NCBI RefSeq assembly: GCF_000758885.1
Contig: NZ_JRNB01000001.1
Coordinates: 1 to 64,000 of the forward strand
From: Peptostreptococcus sp. MV1
Lineage (GTDB): Bacteria; Bacillota; Clostridia; Peptostreptococcales; Peptostreptococcaceae
Length of the DNA: 64,000 nucleotides
Direction of reading: 5' to 3'
Within the stretch, counting starts at the first letter, position 1. The number at the start of each line of letters is the position of its first letter. The position numbers and the translations under genes are program-made. A model generated the notes under the pieces. That model searched no databases. It was not told where the DNA came from and saw nothing but the letters and a program-made list of their open reading frames with translations. Of the stretch, positions 9,601 to 17,145 are shown one piece after another.

Positions 9601-10977
9601 TACACAGAAGAGCTCTTCGGAGAGGGCTATACCTACAGGGCAGGTACGATTGGTACGGTCCAGGAAAAGACTGCCTTTGGTTATGTAAAGAACTTTTCTA
9701 GGGAAAACCACCTAGATCTTACAAATGCTGAAATGACTTGGTTGACCAAAGGATGTACAGAGGTAAAGAGGACATCGGGCCAGCACCCAGGAGGTGTAAT
9801 GGTAATACCTGATTACAAGAACGTTCATGACTTTACGCCAGTACAGTATCCTGCCAATGACAAGTCATCAGGGGTAATTACGACCCACTTTGACTACCAC
9901 TCAATCAGTGGTAGAATATTAAAGCTAGATATACTTGGACACGACGGTCCGACCATCATCAGGATGCTAGAGGATATGACTGGTATAAAGATAACTGATA
10001 TACCACTTGATGATCCAGAGACAATGTCCCTATTTACATCTACCAAGGCCCTAGGCATTGAGCCAGAAGATATAGATGGGACTACAGTGGGCTCTATGGC
10101 CATACCAGAATTTGGTACCAAGTTTACCAGACAGATGTTGGTAGATACCAAGCCTACTACCTTTGCCGAATTAGTCAGGATAGCCGGTCTTTCACATGGC
10201 ACCGATGTATGGTTGAACAATGCCCAGGACCTAGTCAGGGCCAATGTAGTTGGTCTAAAGGAGGTAATCTCTACACGTGATGACATTATGAACTATTTGA
10301 TATTCAAGGGTCTAAAGCCTAAGATGGCCTTTACAATCATGGAGAGTGTAAGAAAGGGAAAGGGCCTAAAGCCAGAGCATGAGGCCGCCATGATAGAAAA
10401 TGAGGTTCCTGACTGGTATATATCATCATGTAAGAAAATAAAATATATGTTTCCAAAGGCCCACGCAGTAGCCTATGTAATGACATCCTTTAGGATAGCC
10501 TACTGCAAGGTCAACTACCCTGAAGCCTTCTATGCAACCTATTTTACTACCAAGGTTGACGATTTTGATATCGAACTTATTACATCAGGTATTGACAAGG
10601 TCAAGGCTAGGCTAGAAGAAATAAAAGAATTGGGAACCAAGGCTACTACCAAAGAAAATTCCCAGTATACTATATTAGAGGTTGTAGTAGAAATGTATGC
10701 CAGAGGTCTGGAATTTATGCATATAGACATATATGAGTCGGATGCCAAGGAATTCAAGATATATGCACCAAAGAAAATACTTCCACCTATGGTATCTTTG
10801 CAGGGCATGGGGGAAAATGCGGCACTCAGTGTAGTTGAGGCCAGAAAGGACGGTAGCTTCCTGTCAAAGGAAGACCTGATAAAGAGGACAAAGCTGTCTA
10901 AAACAGTTGTTGAAAAGTTATCAGAACATGGTTCTCTCGATGGCATGAGTGAAAAAAATCAGTTATCATTCTTTTAA
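6667..10977 (+). CDS. polC: DNA polymerase III alpha subunit, PolC type
   Basis: This is the 1436-residue replicative polymerase of low-GC Gram-positives. AAAGGAG precedes ATG 6667. In order: N-terminal tau-binding region; OB-fold; PHP domain beginning near residue 335 (ELHAHTKMSSMDS), split by an inserted DEDDh 3'-5' exonuclease (FDIETTGFS near 423, HNADFDTGF near 507, HHRAVNDAEAT near 560); the rest of PHP; a four-Cys zinc motif (CPNEEC and CPICGS); then the polymerase core with the catalytic DIDLNFSG near 965; and C-terminal helix-hairpin-helix segments. The nested exonuclease distinguishes PolC from DnaE, so proofreading is built in. Length is normal. It extends DNA at the fork together with the beta clamp. 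Confidence 0.98.
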   Translation: MKLCDFLVNIGLDNKNILEEFDKTEIEKSILDKESQTCHIYLTSDEIILEDRLARLENKVKNKLCPPLNSVKLECRFTGLEKKSLKDIMKRYWPNIKELIYSCIPLLFVHDDLEHMTSGNILKIKAPDEYILTRLVDKEIDKKICAIVKRQLNRDIEVLFEVAKKNLNIDKLGHIEKIIDSRDREVEDYVSRLQVDNFPEPEKEEKYKLDRDYIDPNMVYGENVMADLVKIYRLNENSRTVCIEGEVFNTEEVSLRSGKIMYSIFVTDTTDALLCKLQLNDTNKDRVMGATKVGSYIRLKGDIIISSYTDEIEMTVTGIRSQEKKPRLDEAPVKRVELHAHTKMSSMDSVVPVKKLIARALDWGHKAIAITDHGIVQAFPDAMNASKGKDIKVIYGVEAYVVDDDLDIVQNPNDRGFDQRFVVFDIETTGFSVTGDNITEIGAVLLEGGKIKERFSTFVNPRMDIPYLIQELTGITNEMVEDAPYIEEALKKFMDFAKDSILVAHNADFDTGFIAQKCSEVGLDYQHEKLDTLLLARVLMTHMKRFTLDRLAKDLGVNLSGHHRAVNDAEATAQIFLRFISMMKKDGVEKLSDINRVYGKIDHTKLRPSHATIYAKDYQGLRNLYELISDSHINHFYRQPLMLKSIIKEKRDGLIIGSACSSGELFSAVQRNKSRQEIEKILEFYDFIEIMPLDNIKYLVESGEVKTYEELRDINKKLVDLGDQSGKPVVATGDVHTLEAYERVYRSVLKYSQIPKYKKDIESLHFRTTDEMLEEFQYLGPETAYRVVVENSNLIADMIEDIIPIPEETYPPRIEGSEEELRQMCFDKARKIYGDPLPEIVEKRLNRELNSIIGNGYAVMYIIANKLVAKSLSDGYLVGSRGSVGSSFAATMSDITEVNPLPAHYICPNEECKHSEFFAIGEYGSGIDLPDKKCPICGSQMIKEGQDIPFEVFLGFEGDKEPDIDLNFSGTYQPVIHKYTEELFGEGYTYRAGTIGTVQEKTAFGYVKNFSRENHLDLTNAEMTWLTKGCTEVKRTSGQHPGGVMVIPDYKNVHDFTPVQYPANDKSSGVITTHFDYHSISGRILKLDILGHDGPTIIRMLEDMTGIKITDIPLDDPETMSLFTSTKALGIEPEDIDGTTVGSMAIPEFGTKFTRQMLVDTKPTTFAELVRIAGLSHGTDVWLNNAQDLVRANVVGLKEVISTRDDIMNYLIFKGLKPKMAFTIMESVRKGKGLKPEHEAAMIENEVPDWYISSCKKIKYMFPKAHAVAYVMTSFRIAYCKVNYPEAFYATYFTTKVDDFDIELITSGIDKVKARLEEIKELGTKATTKENSQYTILEVVVEMYARGLEFMHIDIYESDAKEFKIYAPKKILPPMVSLQGMGENAALSVVEARKDGSFLSKEDLIKRTKLSKTVVEKLSEHGSLDGMSEKNQLSFF

Positions 10978-11052
10978 CCTTTGTATACTCTTGAAAATAG
11001 TGTTACAATCAAAAAAGAGGGTGAGTATATAAGGAAGAGAGGTTAGGTAGTT

Positions 11053-11937
11053 ATGAATAAAAAATTAAAGGTCAACCTTTTGGGACTGGCAACCATATCA
11101 TTTTGGGCCCTAGCATTCCCATTTTCCAAGGTTGCGATGCAACATTTCACACCCTATTCCCTAGGATTTTTAAGGGTTTGTATAGCATCTATTGTCCTAC
11201 TTATAATTGGTGTATTTACCAATATAAGGATGCCCAAGGTCAAGGACATAGGCTGGTTGCTATTGTCAGCAGCTTGTGGCTTTGGTGTCTATTTATTTGT
11301 ATTTAACAAGGGGATACAGACCATTACATCTGCATCCTCAAGTATTATAATTGCCCTAACTCCAATACTGACAGCAATTGAATCGAGCAAGATATACGGA
11401 GAAAAGATTAATAAGATTGGTTGGATATCCATGATTACAGCCTTTGGAGGAGTCCTGATTATGATGCTGTGGGATGGAGTCCTATCAGTTAATACAGGTA
11501 TGATATGGACCCTGTGTGCATCAGTCCTATTTTCAATCTACAACAACCTAAACAGGAAGCTGTCAATGGACGGTTATAGGGGTATAGAGATAGTTACCTA
11601 CAGTATGGTGTTTTCTATACTAATTCTATCACCATTTTCAATGCAGGGTAAGGCTGAATTAATGGCTGCATCAGGCAAGTATATATTGGTATTACTTGTA
11701 CTAAGTGTATTTTCTAGTGCCATAGCCTATTTCTTGTGGAGTATAGCCCTATCCATAGCAGACAAGACCAGCGAGGTTGCAAATTTTAGTTTCTTGACAC
11801 CATTTTTTGCAACAGTATTGGGCTCACTAGTATTGGGAGAGGTTCCAAACATGGGTACAGTAATTGGTGGTATAATCATCATATCTAGTATGGTTGTATT
11901 TTCTAAGAGAAACACCCTTTATAGGGCAAAAAAATAA
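11053..11937 (+). CDS. EamA-family (DMT superfamily) transporter
   Basis: This 294-residue protein has about ten hydrophobic helices arranged as two EamA repeats: N-terminal FWALAFPFSKVAMQHFTPY and second-half LCASVLFSIYNNLNRK. Members of this drug/metabolite transporter superfamily export or import small metabolites such as amino acids and nucleobases; the substrate is not visible from sequence. It is preceded by GAGAGG and separated from polC by about 75 bases with a possible promoter. It converges on the YihY-like gene, and its stop codon lies inside the shared terminator stem. Confidence 0.9.
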   Translation: MNKKLKVNLLGLATISFWALAFPFSKVAMQHFTPYSLGFLRVCIASIVLLIIGVFTNIRMPKVKDIGWLLLSAACGFGVYLFVFNKGIQTITSASSSIIIALTPILTAIESSKIYGEKINKIGWISMITAFGGVLIMMLWDGVLSVNTGMIWTLCASVLFSIYNNLNRKLSMDGYRGIEIVTYSMVFSILILSPFSMQGKAELMAASGKYILVLLVLSVFSSAIAYFLWSIALSIADKTSEVANFSFLTPFFATVLGSLVLGEVPNMGTVIGGIIIISSMVVFSKRNTLYRAKK

Positions 11938-12012
11938 GGAGATTGACCTAAAATCCTCAGTAGTCAGCATATAACTAGCTACTGAGGGTCTTGGGTTCAA
12001 GCTCCTTATTTT
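11931..12012. terminator. Nested bidirectional terminator between convergent genes
   Basis: The outer 11-bp perfect stem pairs AAAATAAGGAG (11931-11941) with CTCCTTATTTT (12002-12012). The inner 9-bp perfect stem pairs CCTCAGTAG (11955-11963) with CTACTGAGG (11979-11987). The stop codon of the EamA gene lies in the left arm and the stop of the minus-strand YihY gene in the right arm. A-rich and T-rich ends permit function in both directions. Confidence 0.75.
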
Positions 12013-12857
12013 AGTTTTCTCCCATTTTTCAAATGGTCTTTCCAATAGTTTAGGGCATTGATCTTGTAGCCAATGGTGATAGATATGCTGCATAGGTATA
12101 TCCAGGTCATCAGTACTATTATGGTTGATATATTCCCATATATTTCCTTATAATCACTAAATCTGTCTATATAAAAAGAATATCCTATTGAAAGTGCAAC
12201 CCATAAAATAGTTGTAAGGCAGGCACCTGGTAGGGCCTGTCTAATTTTTATAGGCTTGCATGGTCCAAATACATAAAAATTCAAAAAAATCAGTAGTATA
12301 AATATAATAGGCACCACGAATCTTATAAAGTTATATATAAGGCTCAGTAGGTAAAATTCATCGAGGCTATCCCTGATTATATCAGCTAGTTTGCCTCCGT
12401 ATACTAAAAAGACTACTGCCAGTATAACTGCCAAGAAAAAAGCAATGGCATATAGGAAGGCATACAGATTTAACCTTATAAATGACCTAGTCTCCTCAAA
12501 ATTATAGGCAACATTTTGACCTGTAATAAGAGACTTGACGGCCTTAGAAAATGTCCATACGGCAATTAAAAAGGTTATAATCAGGAGTCTAATGCTCCTA
12601 TTTTTTATGGCAGAATCTACAATAGCCAAAAGTATATTAGATGCACCAGTTGGTACATTATACTGAATAGAAGTCTCTACAAAATCGCCAACTACAGCTG
12701 GCATATAGGCAAAGGCACACATCAAAAACATTAGTGATGGAAATATAGACAGGGTCAAATAATAGGCAGCCTCTGCCGCTCTTGAATACATATCTGCTAT
12801 ATTAAACTGGTTTACCAAGGGTCTGACTTTTTCATTATATATTTTAATAAGTTTCAT
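12006..12857 (-). CDS. YihY/UPF0761-family inner-membrane protein (BrkB-like)
   Basis: The product is 283 residues. The start is ATG at 12857-12855, chosen because AGGAGGT lies just upstream on the minus strand; a longer frame begins 21 bases earlier without a ribosome site. Early residues include the family-typical AAEAAYYLTLSIFPSLMFL, followed by five or six TM helices. The family was once called ribonuclease BN by mistake and is now regarded as a membrane protein of uncertain function. The gene is divergent from the exonuclease gene at 12968 and convergent with the EamA gene. Confidence 0.9.
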   Translation of the reverse strand: MKLIKIYNEKVRPLVNQFNIADMYSRAAEAAYYLTLSIFPSLMFLMCAFAYMPAVVGDFVETSIQYNVPTGASNILLAIVDSAIKNRSIRLLIITFLIAVWTFSKAVKSLITGQNVAYNFEETRSFIRLNLYAFLYAIAFFLAVILAVVFLVYGGKLADIIRDSLDEFYLLSLIYNFIRFVVPIIFILLIFLNFYVFGPCKPIKIRQALPGACLTTILWVALSIGYSFYIDRFSDYKEIYGNISTIIVLMTWIYLCSISITIGYKINALNYWKDHLKNGRKLK

Positions 12858-12922
12858 TTGACCTCCTATAAATATCACTTTTATTATATTTTACCATATT
12901 ACAATCTAAAAAACCTAATATA

Positions 12923-12931
12923 TGATATAAT
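12923..12931 (+). promoter_or_regulatory. Extended -10 promoter for the exonuclease/CWB2 gene pair
   Basis: TGATATAAT fits TGnTATAAT. Transcription would begin near 12938, which makes the in-frame ATG at 12941 virtually leaderless and supports use of the downstream TTG at 12968 instead. Confidence 0.5.
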
Positions 12932-12967
12932 AATATTTAAATGGAGAAGTTTTCTAGGAGGAATATT

Positions 12968-14353
12968 TTGACGAGTAAATGCAATAAATATAATCACGAT
13001 TTAGAGACTCTTCCCAACACATATGTAGCGATTGATTTGGAATTGACTGGAAATGATTCTCTCAAGTACATAATTGAAGCATCTGCTATAAAAGTGGTGG
13101 ATGGTCAAGTAGTAGATGAGTTTTCAAGCCTGGTAAAACCACCAGAGTACAATATATTGGACAATAGCAAAATAGTCTATAGAAATAATAAACATAAAAA
13201 AATCAAATCTACAGTAAAAGTTGACGGTGAAGAGATTTATTATATAGATGAATTCATAGAGGAATTGACAGGTATATCTAACAAGATGATCCACGATGCT
13301 GAAGATGAATACTCAGTAATAGGAAAATTTTACGATTTTATAGGTGACCACCTTGTAGTAGGTCACGGAATGGCAAATGATATACTTCAGATTAAGGATG
13401 CCTTTGATAGGGTTTTAGATATAGATTTTAATAATCCATGCATAGATACTTTTGACCTTGCTGAATTTGCATACGATGACAAGTTTTCGCTGGTTAGACT
13501 GTGTGAATATTTAGGAATAGAAAACATAGATGCTCATAGGGCTAGATCTGATGCATATAGGACTCACCTTTCCTACCAAAGACTAGGTGACCATTTGAAA
13601 GAAAAGCATGGAGTAGAGGCTTATGGACAAGAGTTTTTTAAGTGGATGGAAAAGGCCCTACTAAAGCAAAATAGGATACTTAAAAATAGGGCTATGAATA
13701 ATATAAATGCAAAAAATTGGAATAAAAAGAGGCAATCATATATAGACGACCATAGGCTGGATTTAGACCTTTTTAATGCAAAAATATGTCTATCAAACAG
13801 AATAAAATTAAAAAATATGCCTGATTTCAAGAGATTAGCAAATGAGTACAAACTCAAATTAACCACTTCTTTAGATCTTGAATCTGACTACTATATTGTT
13901 AAAAATCCTGTCTATGATACAAATGACCTGGATAAGCAATTTATAAAAAAAGTTGTAGACATAAATAAATTAGGAAAATCTATAAGAATTATGTCCATAA
14001 ATGAACTAGCGTCAATACTGGAAAATTTTGTATCCATAGATGATGGAGAAACAGATGAAAATTCTTGCACCTTGGATTTCAAGGATAAGAATGTATATCT
14101 TTATAATGACTTTAACTACGAACCCAAGGAGAACATTGGTAAAATAGTTGAAGGTATAGGAGGTATACTAGTTGATGAAATAAACAATCAGACTGACTGG
14201 ATTATCGTAGGTGAGGGCTTTGACAAACCAATTTTTTATGACTCAAAAGAGTATGAGCTAGTATTGGCCTATCTAGCACTTGGGCACAATATAAAATTAG
14301 TCAATGAAAAGAAGTTTTGGGAATTTATAGCGATAAATGAGGGGGAAGTATGA
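12968..14353 (+). CDS. DEDDh 3'-5' exonuclease with a BRCT-like C-terminal domain
   Basis: This is a 461-residue protein. I choose TTG 12968 because AGGAGG at 12956-12961 stands six bases upstream; ATG 12941 has no ribosome site. The exonuclease domain (residues ~17-215) has all four catalytic acids and the general base: Asp23 and Glu25 (AIDLELTG), Asp138 (HGMANDI), and His190/Asp195 (HRARSD). It carries an insert between motifs I and II. The tail at ~372-457 (GKIVEGIGGILVDE, TDWIIVGEG) reads like a BRCT domain. DnaQ-type exonucleases with BRCT tails occur in Firmicutes and presumably act in DNA repair or proofreading; the exact role is unknown. Its stop overlaps the next start (ATGA), so it is translationally coupled to a cell-wall protein, an odd pairing. 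Confidence 0.8.
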   Translation: MTSKCNKYNHDLETLPNTYVAIDLELTGNDSLKYIIEASAIKVVDGQVVDEFSSLVKPPEYNILDNSKIVYRNNKHKKIKSTVKVDGEEIYYIDEFIEELTGISNKMIHDAEDEYSVIGKFYDFIGDHLVVGHGMANDILQIKDAFDRVLDIDFNNPCIDTFDLAEFAYDDKFSLVRLCEYLGIENIDAHRARSDAYRTHLSYQRLGDHLKEKHGVEAYGQEFFKWMEKALLKQNRILKNRAMNNINAKNWNKKRQSYIDDHRLDLDLFNAKICLSNRIKLKNMPDFKRLANEYKLKLTTSLDLESDYYIVKNPVYDTNDLDKQFIKKVVDINKLGKSIRIMSINELASILENFVSIDDGETDENSCTLDFKDKNVYLYNDFNYEPKENIGKIVEGIGGILVDEINNQTDWIIVGEGFDKPIFYDSKEYELVLAYLALGHNIKLVNEKKFWEFIAINEGEV

Positions 14354-15507
14354 AGTTAAATAAAAATATTTTGGTAAAAATGGCACTATATTCACTTGTT
14401 GGTATGCTATCTACAGGACTATTTCTAGTTAAATCAGACGCCGCATCTATTAGGAGAATAGAGGGAGTGGACAGGTACCAGACTTCTATAAATGTAGCTG
14501 ACCATCATAGGTCAGACACTGCTATAGTAGTAAATGGTAAGGATTTTCCAGATGCTCTTTCAGCTGTTAGTCTAGCTAATAAGTTCAAGGCAAATATAAT
14601 ATTGACAAGACCAACATCAGACGACTTTCAATATAAGAAATTTACGGCTGACTTGATAAATAGAAACATAGAAAATGTAATTATAATTGGTGGAGAAAAT
14701 TCAGTAGATAAGGGTTATGAAATTGAATTATCCAAATTTTTCAAAGTTGAAAGAATACAGGGTAATGACAGGTATGAAACAAGCATGAAGGTTGTAGAAA
14801 GATCCGGAATAAAAAAACTCTGTATCACAGATGGCAGAAATTTTCCTGATGCCCTATCTACAAGTGCCCTAGTTGCAAAAACTAATAGTGCCTTGCTCTT
14901 AATCGACGGTAGAAAAAAGCTTGACCTAGATAAGGACTATAGAGTTCTCTATACAGTAGGAGGAACAAATTCAATCCAAAATACATATGGCAAGAGGATA
15001 GCTGGACCTGATAGATACCAGACTTGTAACCAAATACTTGACTTGATGAATGCTAAAAACATACTTATAGCTAGTGGAAGAGACTTCCCAGATGCTCTCT
15101 CTGCAGCATCCATGGCTAGCATGATTGATACTGGCCTTCTTTTATGCTCACATAGGGTTGACTCAAATGTAGTTGAGCGCAGTGCTGATAAAGATAGTAT
15201 TGTTGTAGTTGGTGGTATAAATTCTGTAAGTGGCCTAACAGTTAATTCTATAATGGACAAGTATCACTATTCATACTCATCTTCTGAAGATGTAGGATTT
15301 GATTCAGCCAGCCAAACTTATAGATTTTCTGATGGACGACTATTTAAGGGATGGTTATACCAACCAAGTAGGTCATTGTATGGCTATGATAAATACTACT
15401 ATAATGAGGAAGGAATTTTAGAAAGAGACAAGGTAATTGCTGGCGTAAGATTAGACACTGATGGTAAGGCCATCATCGATAATGACGGAAAAACAATCAC
15501 TAATTAA
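14350..15507 (+). CDS. Cell-wall-binding repeat 2 (CWB2) surface protein
   Basis: This 385-residue secreted protein starts at ATG 14350 behind a G-rich ribosome site and overlaps the upstream stop by 4 bases. A signal peptide (basic N-terminus, hydrophobic core ~10-29, cleavage near DAA at 33) is followed by three tandem CWB2 repeats, each with DRYxTS/C and a later DFPDALSA-type or FPDALST motif: residues ~35-130, ~131-215 and ~216-310. Such triplets bind anionic cell-wall polymer in Clostridioides difficile and relatives, holding the protein at the surface. The C-terminal ~70 residues (DGRLFKGWLY, YYYNEEG) resemble a single choline-binding/glucan-binding-type repeat. No enzymatic domain is visible, so it may be structural or an adhesion module. 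Confidence 0.92.
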   Translation: MKLNKNILVKMALYSLVGMLSTGLFLVKSDAASIRRIEGVDRYQTSINVADHHRSDTAIVVNGKDFPDALSAVSLANKFKANIILTRPTSDDFQYKKFTADLINRNIENVIIIGGENSVDKGYEIELSKFFKVERIQGNDRYETSMKVVERSGIKKLCITDGRNFPDALSTSALVAKTNSALLLIDGRKKLDLDKDYRVLYTVGGTNSIQNTYGKRIAGPDRYQTCNQILDLMNAKNILIASGRDFPDALSAASMASMIDTGLLLCSHRVDSNVVERSADKDSIVVVGGINSVSGLTVNSIMDKYHYSYSSSEDVGFDSASQTYRFSDGRLFKGWLYQPSRSLYGYDKYYYNEEGILERDKVIAGVRLDTDGKAIIDNDGKTITN

Positions 15508-15606
15508 AATATATGAATAAAAAGTTTCAAAACGCTTTACATTTGCTGAGAATAGGGGTATTATTATGTGAGAAGGCATAAAAGATAAGTGTGGAGGAAT
15601 TGGAAT

Positions 15607-16347
15607 ATGAAGGTTGAAACGTTTGGTGATCCTGAAAAACCTGTAGCACTTTTAGTGCACAGCATTTTTTATCCAGGAATTACCAGCTATAGAACAATTT
15701 TACCTTTGCTTACGAAGGATTACTACGTTGTTGTACCAAACTTGGAAGGGCTTGACTACCCTCATTCAGAATTTGTATCTGCTAGATGTCAATCTGACAA
15801 GATACTTGAATGGTTGGAAGAACACAATATAGATAGGATAGCTTTCTTACTAGGCTCGTCTTATGGAGCGTCTGTAGCTTTTGAGATATTAAAAGATATT
15901 AATCTCAAGATAGATAAGGCTGCTCTGGATGCACCAGCTATGAAATGTAGTCGTTTACATGGTTTAAAACTTTATCTGGAGATGAAAAAGACATCTAATG
16001 GATTTAAAAAACATCCAGATAAATTTTTTAGTAAAACTGAAAAATACAAGTATTTAAAAGATGAAGATGAAAAACATTGTATAGATGTTTACAAAGGAAT
16101 AGACAAGGACTGTCTTAAGAAAATTGCCTTTTCTTGCTATGACTATACCTTGCCATCAAGACTTTACAGGGAGGGAACAAAGATTGTATTCCTCTTTGGA
16201 GAAAAGGACAAGGCCAAAATAAATCTTCCAGAAATAAAATCACTAGGAGCTGGTGATATTAAGATAATTGATGGTATGAGCCATATGCAGTACATGTTTG
16301 AAGAGCCAAAGCAGTTTTTAAAAGAGTGCGGTTTAGCAATATCCTAG
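15607..16347 (+). CDS. Alpha/beta-hydrolase family protein
   Basis: The product is 246 residues. ATG 15607 is chosen because GGAGGA stands at 15593-15598; the longer frame from GTG 15589 would include that site. The fold is shown by the N-terminal VALLVHS oxyanion region, the nucleophile elbow GSSYGAS near residue 93, and a C-terminal GMSHMQYMFEEP supplying the catalytic His. A lid segment lies around 125-175. Small hydrolases of this type cleave esters or act on acyl groups, but no substrate can be named. It stands alone, with about 100 bases on each side. Confidence 0.85.
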   Translation: MKVETFGDPEKPVALLVHSIFYPGITSYRTILPLLTKDYYVVVPNLEGLDYPHSEFVSARCQSDKILEWLEEHNIDRIAFLLGSSYGASVAFEILKDINLKIDKAALDAPAMKCSRLHGLKLYLEMKKTSNGFKKHPDKFFSKTEKYKYLKDEDEKHCIDVYKGIDKDCLKKIAFSCYDYTLPSRLYREGTKIVFLFGEKDKAKINLPEIKSLGAGDIKIIDGMSHMQYMFEEPKQFLKECGLAIS

Positions 16348-16468
16348 TTTATGTTTTGTTGTAGGCAAAGGTAAGATTTAAGATTAAATGATCTCTATAA
16401 TTTCTGGCGATACTGACTTGAATAGTTGGTTAGAAATTTATAAATTTATGTTGTAATGGAGGTAAATT

Positions 16469-16813
16469 ATGAAAAAAATATTATTTGGAACTGCCATAGG
16501 TGTAGTTGCAGGAGCACTTGGTTACAAAGTTTACAAGGAAAATGAAGTAGAAGTAAATGAATTCCTTCGTGAAAAGCTACACATTGAATGTGATTTTGAA
16601 GATTTTGATGATGAGGATTTTGAACTTGAGGATTTAGAAGCTCTTAGAGAAACTATTGATGACCTAATTGATAGAAAAAATGCACGTGATTTTGATAGCG
16701 ACGATGAAGAAGTGAACGACGACCTTGATAGTTTTGTAGTTTCTATGCAGGACTTTGATAAAGAAGAGCTTAAATTTGATGATGCAGCAATCGTAAAAGA
16801 AGAAGAAAAATAG
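16469..16813 (+). CDS. Small acidic protein with an N-terminal glycine-zipper membrane helix
   Basis: The product is 114 residues; GGAGGT precedes ATG 16469. Residues 4-19 form a short Gly/Ala-rich hydrophobic helix (GTAIGVVAGALGYKVYKE), like the anchor of YtxH-type proteins. The remainder is extremely acidic (strings such as FEDFDDEDFELEDLEAL), predicted helical or disordered, and would face the cytoplasm or surface. There is no recognised family or catalytic motif. A terminator follows, so it is likely monocistronic. It could be a membrane-tethered scaffold or metal-buffering protein, but no function is supported. Confidence 0.75.
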   Translation: MKKILFGTAIGVVAGALGYKVYKENEVEVNEFLREKLHIECDFEDFDDEDFELEDLEALRETIDDLIDRKNARDFDSDDEEVNDDLDSFVVSMQDFDKEELKFDDAAIVKEEEK

Positions 16814-16849
16814 TATAGATAAGATATACATATAAATACTATACAATAA

Positions 16850-16889
16850 AGGGATTATGACGTATAAATACAGGCGTAATCTCTTTTTT
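16850..16889 (+). terminator. Rho-independent terminator after the acidic protein gene
   Basis: AGGGATTA (16850-16857) pairs with TAATCTCT (16877-16884) with one wobble, followed by a T run to 16889. Confidence 0.7.
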
Positions 16890-17040
16890 ATTTGCAATAA
16901 ACTTAAATTAACCTATCTTAACTGATTAGTACAAAATAGGAGAGGCTAAGATATTGGCCATATCATCGGGCTTGTATAAACTCTATGCTTTTGTAGAAAA
17001 AATCTTTTGTAAAAAATCAGAAAAAGTTTTCCTACAAGAC

Positions 17041-17069
17041 TTGCATTATTCGGATAAATAGTATACAAT
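17041..17069 (+). promoter_or_regulatory. Predicted sigma-A promoter of gapA
   Basis: TTGCAT (17041-17046) and TACAAT (17064-17069) are separated by 17 bases. The ~330-base gap before gapA also holds two copies of TTTGTAGAAAA (16990-17000 and 17071-17081) on either side of this promoter and a third near-match close to 17005, which could be regulator sites. Confidence 0.6.
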
Positions 17070-17145
17070 ATTTGTAGAAAAGAGATATACTAATATCTAA
17101 AAGGTTGAAAAAATTGATATATACTATACTATATGGAGGATTATA

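Noticed and set aside
10539-10946. A 135-codon minus-strand frame near the end of polC.
   Set aside because: Antisense to conserved PolC C-terminal sequence and without a start context.
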